This document shows positions 43,928-52,050 of a stretch of 52,050 nt of DNA, piece after piece; the first letter of the stretch is position 1; each line of letters opens with the position of its first letter. Below the pieces are notes generated by a model. That model searched no databases. It was not told the DNA's origin and saw nothing but the letters and a program-made list of their open reading frames with translations. Source of the DNA: an uncultured Bacteroidales bacterium (lineage in GTDB: Bacteria; Bacteroidota; Bacteroidia; Bacteroidales; FEN-979); NCBI GenBank assembly GCA_903875045.1, contig CAIQUS010000234.1:1-52050 (forward strand), read 5' to 3'. Made by a program: the position numbers and the translations under genes.

Positions 43928-46900
43928 ATGAAAAACAACATTTTACAAAAACTGAGCATCTTTGTTATGCTCCTGGCATCAACTTTTTCCCTCCATGCCC
44001 AGTTCTTTATGACCGGGCAGAATGCCACCTATGTCGTAGGGCAGGCAAACTTTACAACTAGAGACTATGGGACTACCAACAAAAGATTTTGGTATGCGTA
44101 TGATGTCGCCGTGGATATAACGAACGGCAAAATGTATGTTGCTGACTGGTGGAATAACAGGGTTTTACGTTTTGCATACCCTGTCACCCAAAATGATCCG
44201 GTTGCTGATCTTGTTTTCGGACAATCCACCTTTACCAGCAGTACGTCGGGGACCACGGGAAATACATTTAAGGCTCTTACCGGTGTTGCGGTGGATGCAA
44301 GCGGGAATTTGTGGGTGGCAGATGCCGGTAACCACAGGGTGTTGAAATTTAATGCAGCATACAACATATCCACCAATCAACCCAGTGCCAGCGTGGTCCT
44401 CGGCCAGTCAATCTTTACGTCAGGCACCAGCGGCACGGCACTGAATAAAATGAACAACCCGATTGATATGTGTTTTGATGACGCCGGTATATTGTGGGTT
44501 GCCGATGCCTCCAACCACCGCGTTTTGCGTTTTGATGCGGCAAACCAGGGAACCAACGCCACTGCCAATGGTTACCTCGGCGTTGGGTCTCCCAATGTGT
44601 CATCTATGCACATGAACAATCCCGAAAGAGTGGTCTGTATAGGGACTTCTCTGTTTGTTGCAGACAGGAACAATCACCGTGTTTTGCGCTTTGATAATGC
44701 TGCAACCAGCACCGGAGTAGCCAATGGTGTATTGGGGCAGGCCAATTTCACGACCGGCACACAGCCGGGCGTCCCGGCAACGCAAAGTGCACTCAGAAGC
44801 CCGTCAGGGTTGGCGAAAGATGCTTCCGGTAATCTGTATGTTTCTAATAACGATTTTAACAGAGTGATGATTTTTTACAATGCCGTTGCAAAAGCAAACG
44901 GCGCCAATGCCGATGTTGTGCTCGGACAAAGTTCGTTTACATCCTATAGCTATGGAACCACTCAAAATGGATTGTATAACCCCGCAGGATTGTGCTTTGA
45001 TGAATCAAATGATGTTTTATTGGTTTCTGAGGTTGAGAATCACTGTGTTGTAACTTTTATCCCCCCGCCTCCGCCGGTTGCTCCTGTGGCAAACCCAGCC
45101 CCGGCATTTTCCACGACCTATTTTGTTGCCGAGTGGAATGCCTCGACAGGCGCTACCAAATACTATCTGGATGTTGCTACCGACGCCGGTTTTACTGCTT
45201 TCGTGAGCGGTTACGAGGACCTGGATGTTGGGAATGTACTCTATTTTAATATAACAGGCTTAACAGCAAGCACAAACTATTTTTACCGTGTGCGGGCCTA
45301 CAATCCATCAGGCGTAAGCACAAGCAGCAACACCATTGCAGTGACCACAAGCCCGGCCCCTGCCCCCTTCTTTACCAATGGTGAAAGCCCCACTTTTGTC
45401 GTCGGACAGCCCGACCTGACTACCATTACTCCAGGGGCATCAATCCTGAAAATGTCTAATACGTCAGATGTGGTCATCGATACCGTTCATGGGAAAATGT
45501 ATGTCGCTGACATGGGCAACCACAGGGTTTTACGTTATCATTACCCGATTTCGGATGATAACCCGCAATTTGAGCTGGTTTTTGGACAGCCGGATTCGGT
45601 GACTATAACTTCTGGGGGGCCTGCCGCAAACAAATTTAAAACACCGGCCGCCCTTACACTGGATGCCAGCCTTAATTTATGGGTGGCAGATGCCGGGAAT
45701 CACCGGGTGTTGAAATTCAATGCGCCATACAGCATTTCGTCCAATCAGCCCAATGCGGATGTGGTCATTGGTCAGCCAAATTTTACATATACCATTACCT
45801 CCGGCACAGCCCTCGATAAAATGAATTACCCACGGGGTTTGTGTTTTGATAATGCAGGGAATTTATGGGTGGCCGACTCGAAAAACAACCGGGTTTTGCG
45901 CTTTAATGCCGCGAATCAGGGAACTGGCGCAACAGCCGATGGTTATCTGGGCGACCTGCTTGGTAGTGCTGCTTCAAGCACCAATTTTTACCGTCCGCTG
46001 GATGTAATTTCCATGGGAAATTTCATTTTTGTAGCCGATTCCAGCTTGCATCGTGTACTGCGTTTTGATGACGCGGCAAATAAACCGAACGCACCATCTG
46101 CTTCAGTTGTATTGGGGCAAATTAATTTCACAACAAACACTCCCGGCACAACACAAAGTAAGTTTTATGGCCCTAGCGGGTTAGCAAAAGATGCTGCCGG
46201 AAATTTGTATGTCAGTGATAATGTCAACAACAGAACCATGATTTTTCACCACGTCATCGCAAAGGGTAATGGCAGCAATGCCGATGTGGAGCTGGGACAA
46301 ATTAATTTTACAGGAGGGGGAGCTCCCCCCTTACAGGCCGCGATGGGTTATCCGAGCGGGTTGTTTTTCGATGAAAAGAGCAAAGTGTTACTTGTCAGTG
46401 AAAGATACAACTGCCGTGTTACACTTTTTCCCATTAATGCACCGGAAGCCACAACAGCCCTTGCGGCAACGGCAGTTTCCAGAAACTATTTTGTCGCTAA
46501 GTGGGCTTTATCCGCAAATGCAAATAAATACTATCTCGATGTTGCCACCAACAGTACTTTTACCTCTTTTGTGAGTGGTTTTCAAAACCTTGTTGTCAGC
46601 AACGCAAACTATTTAACGATAACTGGTTTAGCGGCAGGCACTGACTATTTCTACCGGGTTAGGGCTGCCAATCCGTCGGGAACAAGCCAGAACAGCAACA
46701 CCATACAGGTTACCACGGGCACTTTTGTTCCTTGTTTAACAAACGGCCCCATGGCTTTCAGGGTGGTAGGGCAACCCGACTTTGCTACTACTATGCATGG
46801 AACGACAAACCAGAAGCTATGGACACCAAATGTTGTCGTTATTGATACGGTACATGGTAAGATGTATGTTGCTGAACGGTGGCTAAATGGCGACGGAAAT

Positions 46901-49900
46901 AATAGAGTTTTACGTTTTGCCTATCCTGTTACGCAGGATTATCCGGTGGCAGAATTGGTCTTTGGACAACCTGATTTTACTACTGCCAACCCTGGAAGCT
47001 GTACGAGAAATACATTTAATGCTCCGAGATCTATTGCAGTAGATGCAAGCGGTAATTTATGGGTGGTAGATATGTATAACAACAGGGTGTTGAAATTCAA
47101 TGCAGCCTACAGCCAGACCACCAATCAACCCAACGCCGATGTGGTAATCGGACACAGTGATTTCACAACACAATCGCAGATGAGTACTGCCACCGACCTT
47201 GACCATCTGCGCTATCCGGAAGGAATAGCTTTTGATCCGGCTGGCAATTTATGGATCGCGTCTACTGAATACCACCGTGTTTTACGTTTTAATGCCGATA
47301 ATCTCCATACCGGTGCAACAGCCGATGGTTTTTTGGGTACAGGTGCGGCGGGTACCATGGAAAACCAGTTCCATTATCCCCTGGCGCTTGCCTTTATTGG
47401 GAACAGCTTGTTTGTTTTAGATGCGAACAACATACGTGTATTGCGTTTTGACAATGCCGCAGGAAAACCAAATGCGGCAAATGCCGATGGCGTTCTGGGT
47501 CAAACCACCTTCTATAGTAACACCACAGGTTATACGCAGAATAAATTTAATTATTCACAAGCTATTGGCACTGATGCTCATGGCAGATTGTTTGTAACGG
47601 ATGGAGGTAGTGATTATGGAAGAGTTCTTGGATTTAACGATGCCCTTACCAAAGCCAATGGAGCCAATGCCGATGTGGTAATTGGTTCAACATCTTTTAC
47701 TTCCAGAGACATTTACCCTCCAAGCCCTGGTTATTTAAACTTTTCCATGGGTGTGTGTTATGATAATCAGAACAATCTGTTGCTGGTCAGTGATAATAGT
47801 TTACATCGTATCACATTTTTCGAGTCATGTGTAACGAATGCAGTCACATACGATGCCAATGGCGGAGCCGGCAATGTGCCGGTTGATGGCGCCAATCCTC
47901 ATATGTCAGGGTCAACAGTAACGGTGCTGGGAAATATTGGAACCCCAGATCCTTTAACAAAGGCTGGTTACATCTTTGGCGGATGGAACACCCAGGCCAA
48001 TGGATCGGGCGACACCTATCAGGCAGGGGGCACCTTTACCATGCCAACAAGTGCCGTAACCCTTTATGCCATCTGGCTGCCGAGCTCTACAATCACCTTC
48101 GATGTTGCCGGCGGTACGCCCGCAATAAGCCCGATCACCCAGGCCGAAGGCACAGCGGTTACCGCACCGGCCAGCCCGACCAAAGCAGGCTTTACCTTCG
48201 TCGGCTGGTCACCGGCACTGCCGGCAACGATGCCCGTAAACGACTTAAGCGTGGTAGCGCAGTGGACACCGATAAATCCGCAAAGCACCATCACCTTCAA
48301 TGTTATGGGTGGAACTCCAACAATTGCCCCTATCACCCAGGATGAAGGCACACCAGTCACTGCACCGGCCAGCCCAACCAAAGCAGGTTTTACCTTCGCC
48401 GGCTGGATTCCGGCTGTACCTGCCACCATGCCCGTTGACGACATGACCTGCGTGGCGCAGTGGACACCAATCGTGAACCCGCAAAGCACCATCAACTTCG
48501 ATGTTGCCGGCGGCACCCCGGCGATCAGCCCGATCACCCAGGACGAAGGCACCCCGGTCACAGCACCGGCCTTCCCGACCAAAGCAGGCTTTACCTTCGC
48601 CGGCTGGATACCGGACGTACCGGCCACCATGCCCGTTGACAACATGACCTGCGTGGCGCAGTGGCAGTCAAATACAACGCCTGGCCCGGTCATTGTTAAC
48701 GCGACCAGTGGTACTGCAACAACCATCTATCCCACCCTCAAAGAGGCTTTCGATAAGATTAACGACGGCACCCACCAGGGCGCCATCTCCATTTCCATTA
48801 CGGCAAGTACCACCGAAACTGCCACAGCTTCGCTGAACGGAAGCGGTACCGGCAGCGCGAGTTACCTCTCGGTTATCATCTATCCGACCGCAACCGGCGT
48901 TATGGTTGGCGGAGACCTGGATGCTAACCTGATTACTTTGGACGGGGCCGACAATGTAACCTTCGACGGGAGGGTAAACATGACTGGCAATACAGCCTAC
49001 CTCACCATCCAGAACAACAATACGGGCACCAATGCACAGTGTTTGCATATGATGAATTCTGCCGAAAACAACATGCTGGACTTTTGTATTGTAAAAGGTT
49101 CAAATTACCTGGTTTGGATTGGTAATTCAGCTTCGGGCAACGGAAACGACAACAACAAAATCAGGTTCAACAAATTTACCAATGCAAATGGAAACCGGCC
49201 AGGTTATTGCATCATTTTATTAACAGCAGCAGCTCCCTCCAGTGACCATACAGAAATTCTGGAGAATCATTTTTTTGATCATCATCGTGCAACCAGCTTT
49301 TCCGGTGCTATAACAGGAGGTACAAATTTTAACGACGTCCTGATCCAGTGCAACAGTTTTTTCGAAACCACACCCTTGGTTTGTTCAGGGACCAGTGCGA
49401 GTATGACAACCTTAAGTTTAAACAAAGCTACAGGAGGAATCGTCAGGGGTAATTACTTTGGCGGAACGGCACCGGAATGTGGTGGTGGCTATTTTACCCT
49501 TACGCATGGCGCCGGCATAACTGCAGTCAGATACGAGGCTTGCCAAATATCTGAAGCTGGTTCTTCCGCACGCAGTGCATTCAGGAATAACCTGATTACA
49601 AAAATCGATATCCAGAAAACTTCTGCTTCTTCCAGCTCTCTTGTCAACCCTTTTTATAACAGGTTTGGAGGTTTCGTAGATGTTATCGATAATGTAATCG
49701 GCTCAGCTACCGCTACCGATGCCATAAAAATAAATATTATAGGCGGATGGAATTTGGGGCATTCTGTTACAGCAATTCAGTTTAGTAAGCCAGAGGCAAG
49801 TGATACAACTTTTATCTCCGGAAATATCATCGGCGGTTTTACATGTACCTGTGAGACGGCAACAAGTGGTGTGAGTTTTTATGGTATCTCTTCATCAGGC

Positions 49901-52050
49901 GATGGCTTAGCCAGCCCTTACTACATCAGGGTTGTTCGCAACAACATTATCGGGAGCCTGACCACGCCAAACAGCATCACAACCCGTGGCAACGTAATGA
50001 TTGGGATATCAGGCCTTGCGGCGGTATATCATCAGCAAATCATCACCAATAATGTGATAGCCAACCTTACCAATACACAAACCACACTCCTTACTGCTAC
50101 AGATCATAATTCGGGTATAGAAACATCGGAAAGAGGAGATTTTACCATCAGTAATAATAAAATTTATAATTTAAAGAGCGCTTGTGAAAATACAGCTAAT
50201 GGTTATTATTACATTGCTCTTGCCGGTATAGCACATAATGCCGGTGGCTTTACCAGGAATCACGAAATTTGTAACAATCAAATTTATAATCTGGAAAGCA
50301 CCAATACCGGAAATGTAGCTGTGAATGTTACCGGAATTCACTTCTCGCAAGCCAATAACCAAGGTTTTGACGCTACGACATCCAAAGTATATGGCAACAT
50401 CATTCATTCCCTTCATTTAAACAGCAATTCGCCCAATGCCTCCCTTAATGGAATTTCAATTGAAAACTATGGCGGTGAAGGTTTGCAATATGTCCGAAAT
50501 TTTTACAATAACATTATCACCCTTGGCAATGGAGTAAATGAAAATTGTAAAATCTATGGAATCATGGAAGAGGGAGTAAAAACTAAAACGAATAATTTCT
50601 GGTTCAACACGGTTTATATTGGCGGGACACCCATTGGGGATGCCAATACCATGGGTCTCTATTTTGCAGGGTACGGAAATGCTAGTATGCAACTGGCGCG
50701 AAATATTCAAAACAACCTTGTTGTGAATGCCCGCAGCCGCACCGGAGGAACAGGAAAACATTATGCGATTTATTTCACTGATGATTGGAGCAATACAGGA
50801 ACGGGGGCAGCCCTTACGTCCAATACATTAAACTATAACAACTATCGGGTCACTGGCACCGGGGGTAATGTAGGCTGCTATCCCAATCCGATACCCGGTC
50901 AGCCAATTGTTGATTGTCCTACATTGTCCGATTGGCAGACAATCTGCGGTCAGGATGCCAACAGCATCAGCATCGACCCGCTGTTTGCCAATGCCGGAGG
51001 CACTGCTTCGGCCGATTATATCCCCTCGGCCACGCTAACGGGAATGAATGGCACCGGCATCACTACCTGTTACTACGGCACCCCGCGAACCTCGCCTCAG
51101 GTAATGGGCGCTTTGTTACACGCCTATACCTCCTACCAGATCACCTTCAATGCCAATGGTGGCACGGGAGGCACTGTTCAAACGGTAACTTCCGGCGTGA
51201 CACCAACACCTCCAACGGTCTCCAAAAGTTATCATACTTTTCAGGGGTGGAGCCCGACAATAGGGCCTGCCACGGCAAATACAACCTACCTTGCCCAATG
51301 GCAAAAAAACGCGGGCTGCCCTTATAATTCACCCACTTTTGAAGTGACCTATAATGCCAACACGGGCACCGGCAATGTACCGGTGGATGGCGGCAGCCCT
51401 TATGCAGCGGGGGCTACCGTCACCGTTTTGGGTAATGTCGGAACACCCACCGTACTTTCCAAAACCGGTTCCATCTTCAGCGGCTGGAACACCCAGGCCG
51501 GTGGCGGGGGAACGACTTACGCGGCAGGCGCAACTTTCAGCATGCCGGCCAGTGCAGTAACGTTGTATGCCAGGTGGCTGCCGACATCAACGATTACTTT
51601 CAATACGGCCGGCGGCAGCGTGATAGCGCCCATCACACAAGCAGAAGGCACACCGGTAACAGCACCAACAGACCCGACCAAAGCAGGCTTTACCTTCGCA
51701 GGCTGGGTACCGGCAGTTCCGGCGACCATGCCGGTTGACGACATGACCTGCGTGGCGCAATGGACACCCATCCCGAACCCGCAGAGCACCATCACCTTCA
51801 ATGTGATGGGTGGAACGCCGGCGATCAGCCCGATCACCCAGGATGAAGGGACCCCGGTTACAGCACCGGCCAACCCGACCAAAACAGGATTTACCTTCGC
51901 AGGCTGGGTACCTGCAGTGCCGGCGACCATGCCGGTTGACGACATGACCTGCGTGGCGCAATGGACACCCATCCCGAACCCGCAGAGCACCATCACCTTC
52001 AATGTGATGGGTGGAACGCCGGCGATCAGCCCGATCACCCAGGATGAAGG
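43928..52050 (+). CDS. Giant secreted NHL/FN3/beta-helix/InlB-repeat protein, 3-prime end beyond the window
   Basis: An open frame of 2707 codons with no stop up to the window end, checked at points along its length. In-frame ATGs at 43919, 43922 and 43928 are possible; the last gives MKNN and a signal peptide ending LHAQ. Three NHL beta-propeller blocks (44015-45060, 45365-46435 and 46740-47830) carry repeats such as VAVDASGNLWVADAGNHRVL and VFGQ. Two FN3 domains separate them (about 45065-45355 and 46440-46730, both with YFYRVRA). InlB/Listeria-Bacteroides repeats follow (47845-48670), then a right-handed beta-helix (48690-51120), then more InlB repeats to the end. It is a large surface or secreted adhesin. 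A T9SS sorting domain may lie beyond the edge. Confidence 0.85.
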   Translation, partial: MKNNILQKLSIFVMLLASTFSLHAQFFMTGQNATYVVGQANFTTRDYGTTNKRFWYAYDVAVDITNGKMYVADWWNNRVLRFAYPVTQNDPVADLVFGQSTFTSSTSGTTGNTFKALTGVAVDASGNLWVADAGNHRVLKFNAAYNISTNQPSASVVLGQSIFTSGTSGTALNKMNNPIDMCFDDAGILWVADASNHRVLRFDAANQGTNATANGYLGVGSPNVSSMHMNNPERVVCIGTSLFVADRNNHRVLRFDNAATSTGVANGVLGQANFTTGTQPGVPATQSALRSPSGLAKDASGNLYVSNNDFNRVMIFYNAVAKANGANADVVLGQSSFTSYSYGTTQNGLYNPAGLCFDESNDVLLVSEVENHCVVTFIPPPPPVAPVANPAPAFSTTYFVAEWNASTGATKYYLDVATDAGFTAFVSGYEDLDVGNVLYFNITGLTASTNYFYRVRAYNPSGVSTSSNTIAVTTSPAPAPFFTNGESPTFVVGQPDLTTITPGASILKMSNTSDVVIDTVHGKMYVADMGNHRVLRYHYPISDDNPQFELVFGQPDSVTITSGGPAANKFKTPAALTLDASLNLWVADAGNHRVLKFNAPYSISSNQPNADVVIGQPNFTYTITSGTALDKMNYPRGLCFDNAGNLWVADSKNNRVLRFNAANQGTGATADGYLGDLLGSAASSTNFYRPLDVISMGNFIFVADSSLHRVLRFDDAANKPNAPSASVVLGQINFTTNTPGTTQSKFYGPSGLAKDAAGNLYVSDNVNNRTMIFHHVIAKGNGSNADVELGQINFTGGGAPPLQAAMGYPSGLFFDEKSKVLLVSERYNCRVTLFPINAPEATTALAATAVSRNYFVAKWALSANANKYYLDVATNSTFTSFVSGFQNLVVSNANYLTITGLAAGTDYFYRVRAANPSGTSQNSNTIQVTTGTFVPCLTNGPMAFRVVGQPDFATTMHGTTNQKLWTPNVVVIDTVHGKMYVAERWLNGDGNNRVLRFAYPVTQDYPVAELVFGQPDFTTANPGSCTRNTFNAPRSIAVDASGNLWVVDMYNNRVLKFNAAYSQTTNQPNADVVIGHSDFTTQSQMSTATDLDHLRYPEGIAFDPAGNLWIASTEYHRVLRFNADNLHTGATADGFLGTGAAGTMENQFHYPLALAFIGNSLFVLDANNIRVLRFDNAAGKPNAANADGVLGQTTFYSNTTGYTQNKFNYSQAIGTDAHGRLFVTDGGSDYGRVLGFNDALTKANGANADVVIGSTSFTSRDIYPPSPGYLNFSMGVCYDNQNNLLLVSDNSLHRITFFESCVTNAVTYDANGGAGNVPVDGANPHMSGSTVTVLGNIGTPDPLTKAGYIFGGWNTQANGSGDTYQAGGTFTMPTSAVTLYAIWLPSSTITFDVAGGTPAISPITQAEGTAVTAPASPTKAGFTFVGWSPALPATMPVNDLSVVAQWTPINPQSTITFNVMGGTPTIAPITQDEGTPVTAPASPTKAGFTFAGWIPAVPATMPVDDMTCVAQWTPIVNPQSTINFDVAGGTPAISPITQDEGTPVTAPAFPTKAGFTFAGWIPDVPATMPVDNMTCVAQWQSNTTPGPVIVNATSGTATTIYPTLKEAFDKINDGTHQGAISISITASTTETATASLNGSGTGSASYLSVIIYPTATGVMVGGDLDANLITLDGADNVTFDGRVNMTGNTAYLTIQNNNTGTNAQCLHMMNSAENNMLDFCIVKGSNYLVWIGNSASGNGNDNNKIRFNKFTNANGNRPGYCIILLTAAAPSSDHTEILENHFFDHHRATSFSGAITGGTNFNDVLIQCNSFFETTPLVCSGTSASMTTLSLNKATGGIVRGNYFGGTAPECGGGYFTLTHGAGITAVRYEACQISEAGSSARSAFRNNLITKIDIQKTSASSSSLVNPFYNRFGGFVDVIDNVIGSATATDAIKINIIGGWNLGHSVTAIQFSKPEASDTTFISGNIIGGFTCTCETATSGVSFYGISSSGDGLASPYYIRVVRNNIIGSLTTPNSITTRGNVMIGISGLAAVYHQQIITNNVIANLTNTQTTLLTATDHNSGIETSERGDFTISNNKIYNLKSACENTANGYYYIALAGIAHNAGGFTRNHEICNNQIYNLESTNTGNVAVNVTGIHFSQANNQGFDATTSKVYGNIIHSLHLNSNSPNASLNGISIENYGGEGLQYVRNFYNNIITLGNGVNENCKIYGIMEEGVKTKTNNFWFNTVYIGGTPIGDANTMGLYFAGYGNASMQLARNIQNNLVVNARSRTGGTGKHYAIYFTDDWSNTGTGAALTSNTLNYNNYRVTGTGGNVGCYPNPIPGQPIVDCPTLSDWQTICGQDANSISIDPLFANAGGTASADYIPSATLTGMNGTGITTCYYGTPRTSPQVMGALLHAYTSYQITFNANGGTGGTVQTVTSGVTPTPPTVSKSYHTFQGWSPTIGPATANTTYLAQWQKNAGCPYNSPTFEVTYNANTGTGNVPVDGGSPYAAGATVTVLGNVGTPTVLSKTGSIFSGWNTQAGGGGTTYAAGATFSMPASAVTLYARWLPTSTITFNTAGGSVIAPITQAEGTPVTAPTDPTKAGFTFAGWVPAVPATMPVDDMTCVAQWTPIPNPQSTITFNVMGGTPAISPITQDEGTPVTAPANPTKTGFTFAGWVPAVPATMPVDDMTCVAQWTPIPNPQSTITFNVMGGTPAISPITQDE
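48086..48670 (+). repeat. InlB-type 198-201 bp repeats, first block
   Basis: Units starting STITF at 48086, 48284 and 48485, about 66 residues each, with PTKAGFTFAGWIPAVPATMP and VDDMTCVAQW. A longer variant (VTYDANGGAGNVPVDG) precedes them at about 47845. The units resemble each other strongly at the DNA level. Confidence 0.85.
51587..52050 (+). repeat. InlB-type 201 bp repeats, second block, cut by window end
   Basis: Units start at 51587, 51785 and 51986. Bases 51922-52050 are identical to 51721-51849, one 201-base period earlier. The block continues past the window. Two other variants precede it (about 51130-51300 and 51340-51580), the second resembling the first-block unit at 47845. Confidence 0.85.

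Noticed and set aside
48064-48726. Long minus-strand frames over InlB repeats (also 51517-52038)
   Set aside because: They mirror the 201-bp repeats of the plus-strand giant gene; their peptides repeat with the same period and have no signal or domain of their own.
1-52050. tRNA, rRNA, integrase or insertion-sequence transposase
   Set aside because: I looked for these and saw none; repeats here are not accompanied by transposase genes.

Overview
The window looks like the chromosome of an uncultured-type, gliding or polymer-degrading Bacteroidota (Bacteroidales/Sphingobacteriia-like). The grounds are: C-terminal type IX secretion (T9SS) type A sorting domains on three large exported proteins; TAnnTTTG-type promoters; an ECF sigma / FecR / STN-TonB receptor / DUF4249 set; FISUMP, SprB, PKD and InlB-type repeat proteins; and hairpin-rich intergenic repeats. 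No rRNA, tRNA, phage genes, integrase, intact transposase or CRISPR array was seen.

Layout. 1-68 is the end of a cold-shock gene. 448-7030 holds two tandem paralogous secreted papain-fold proteins; in both the catalytic cysteine is glycine. 7074-8285 (-) is a DUF4143-type ATPase, followed by about 1.7 kb without genes that contains a 574-bp element with 100-bp inverted arms. 9997-17317 carries a beta-helix protein and a 2058-residue T9SS cargo with eleven copies of an AEYFFDTDPG repeat plus PKD, SprB and CARDB modules. 17430-17977 is a MazF-type toxin-antitoxin pair. 18048-21872 (-) is a RelA-type (p)ppGpp synthetase translationally coupled to an ABC-2 exporter. 22035-29605 is a leucine (isovaleryl/methylcrotonyl-CoA) degradation operon: carboxyltransferase, methylglutaconyl-CoA hydratase, biotin carboxylase, an HMGL-like protein, HMG-CoA lyase and acyl-CoA dehydrogenase. 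29606-30857 is gene-poor, with GCTTTAGC hairpin repeats and a decayed HigA-like antitoxin.

30858-39569 (-) has a FISUMP surface protein, a PIN toxin with a small partner, a lipoprotein, a DUF4249 lipoprotein, a TonB receptor with STN domain, FecR and an ECF sigma factor. Two matching promoter-like sites with identical 14-nt internal spacing, one before fecR and one before the isolated lipoprotein, suggest that the sigma factor controls both. 39867-40279 is a HicBA pair. 40525-43774 is a TPR hybrid-free sensor kinase with a response regulator. From 43928 to the end of the window runs one open frame of more than 2,700 codons: NHL propellers, FN3 domains, a beta-helix and near-identical 201-bp InlB-type repeats, truncated by the window edge.

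How the genes work together. The exported proteins form the surface and secretion theme. The sigma/FecR/receptor cluster is a self-contained signalling and uptake unit, and the middle operon turns leucine into acetyl-CoA and acetoacetate. The most unusual points are the paired pseudoproteases, the undescribed AEYF repeat protein, the twin ECF promoter sites, a heptanucleotide repeat inside fecR that could shift its frame, and the covarying hairpin families.
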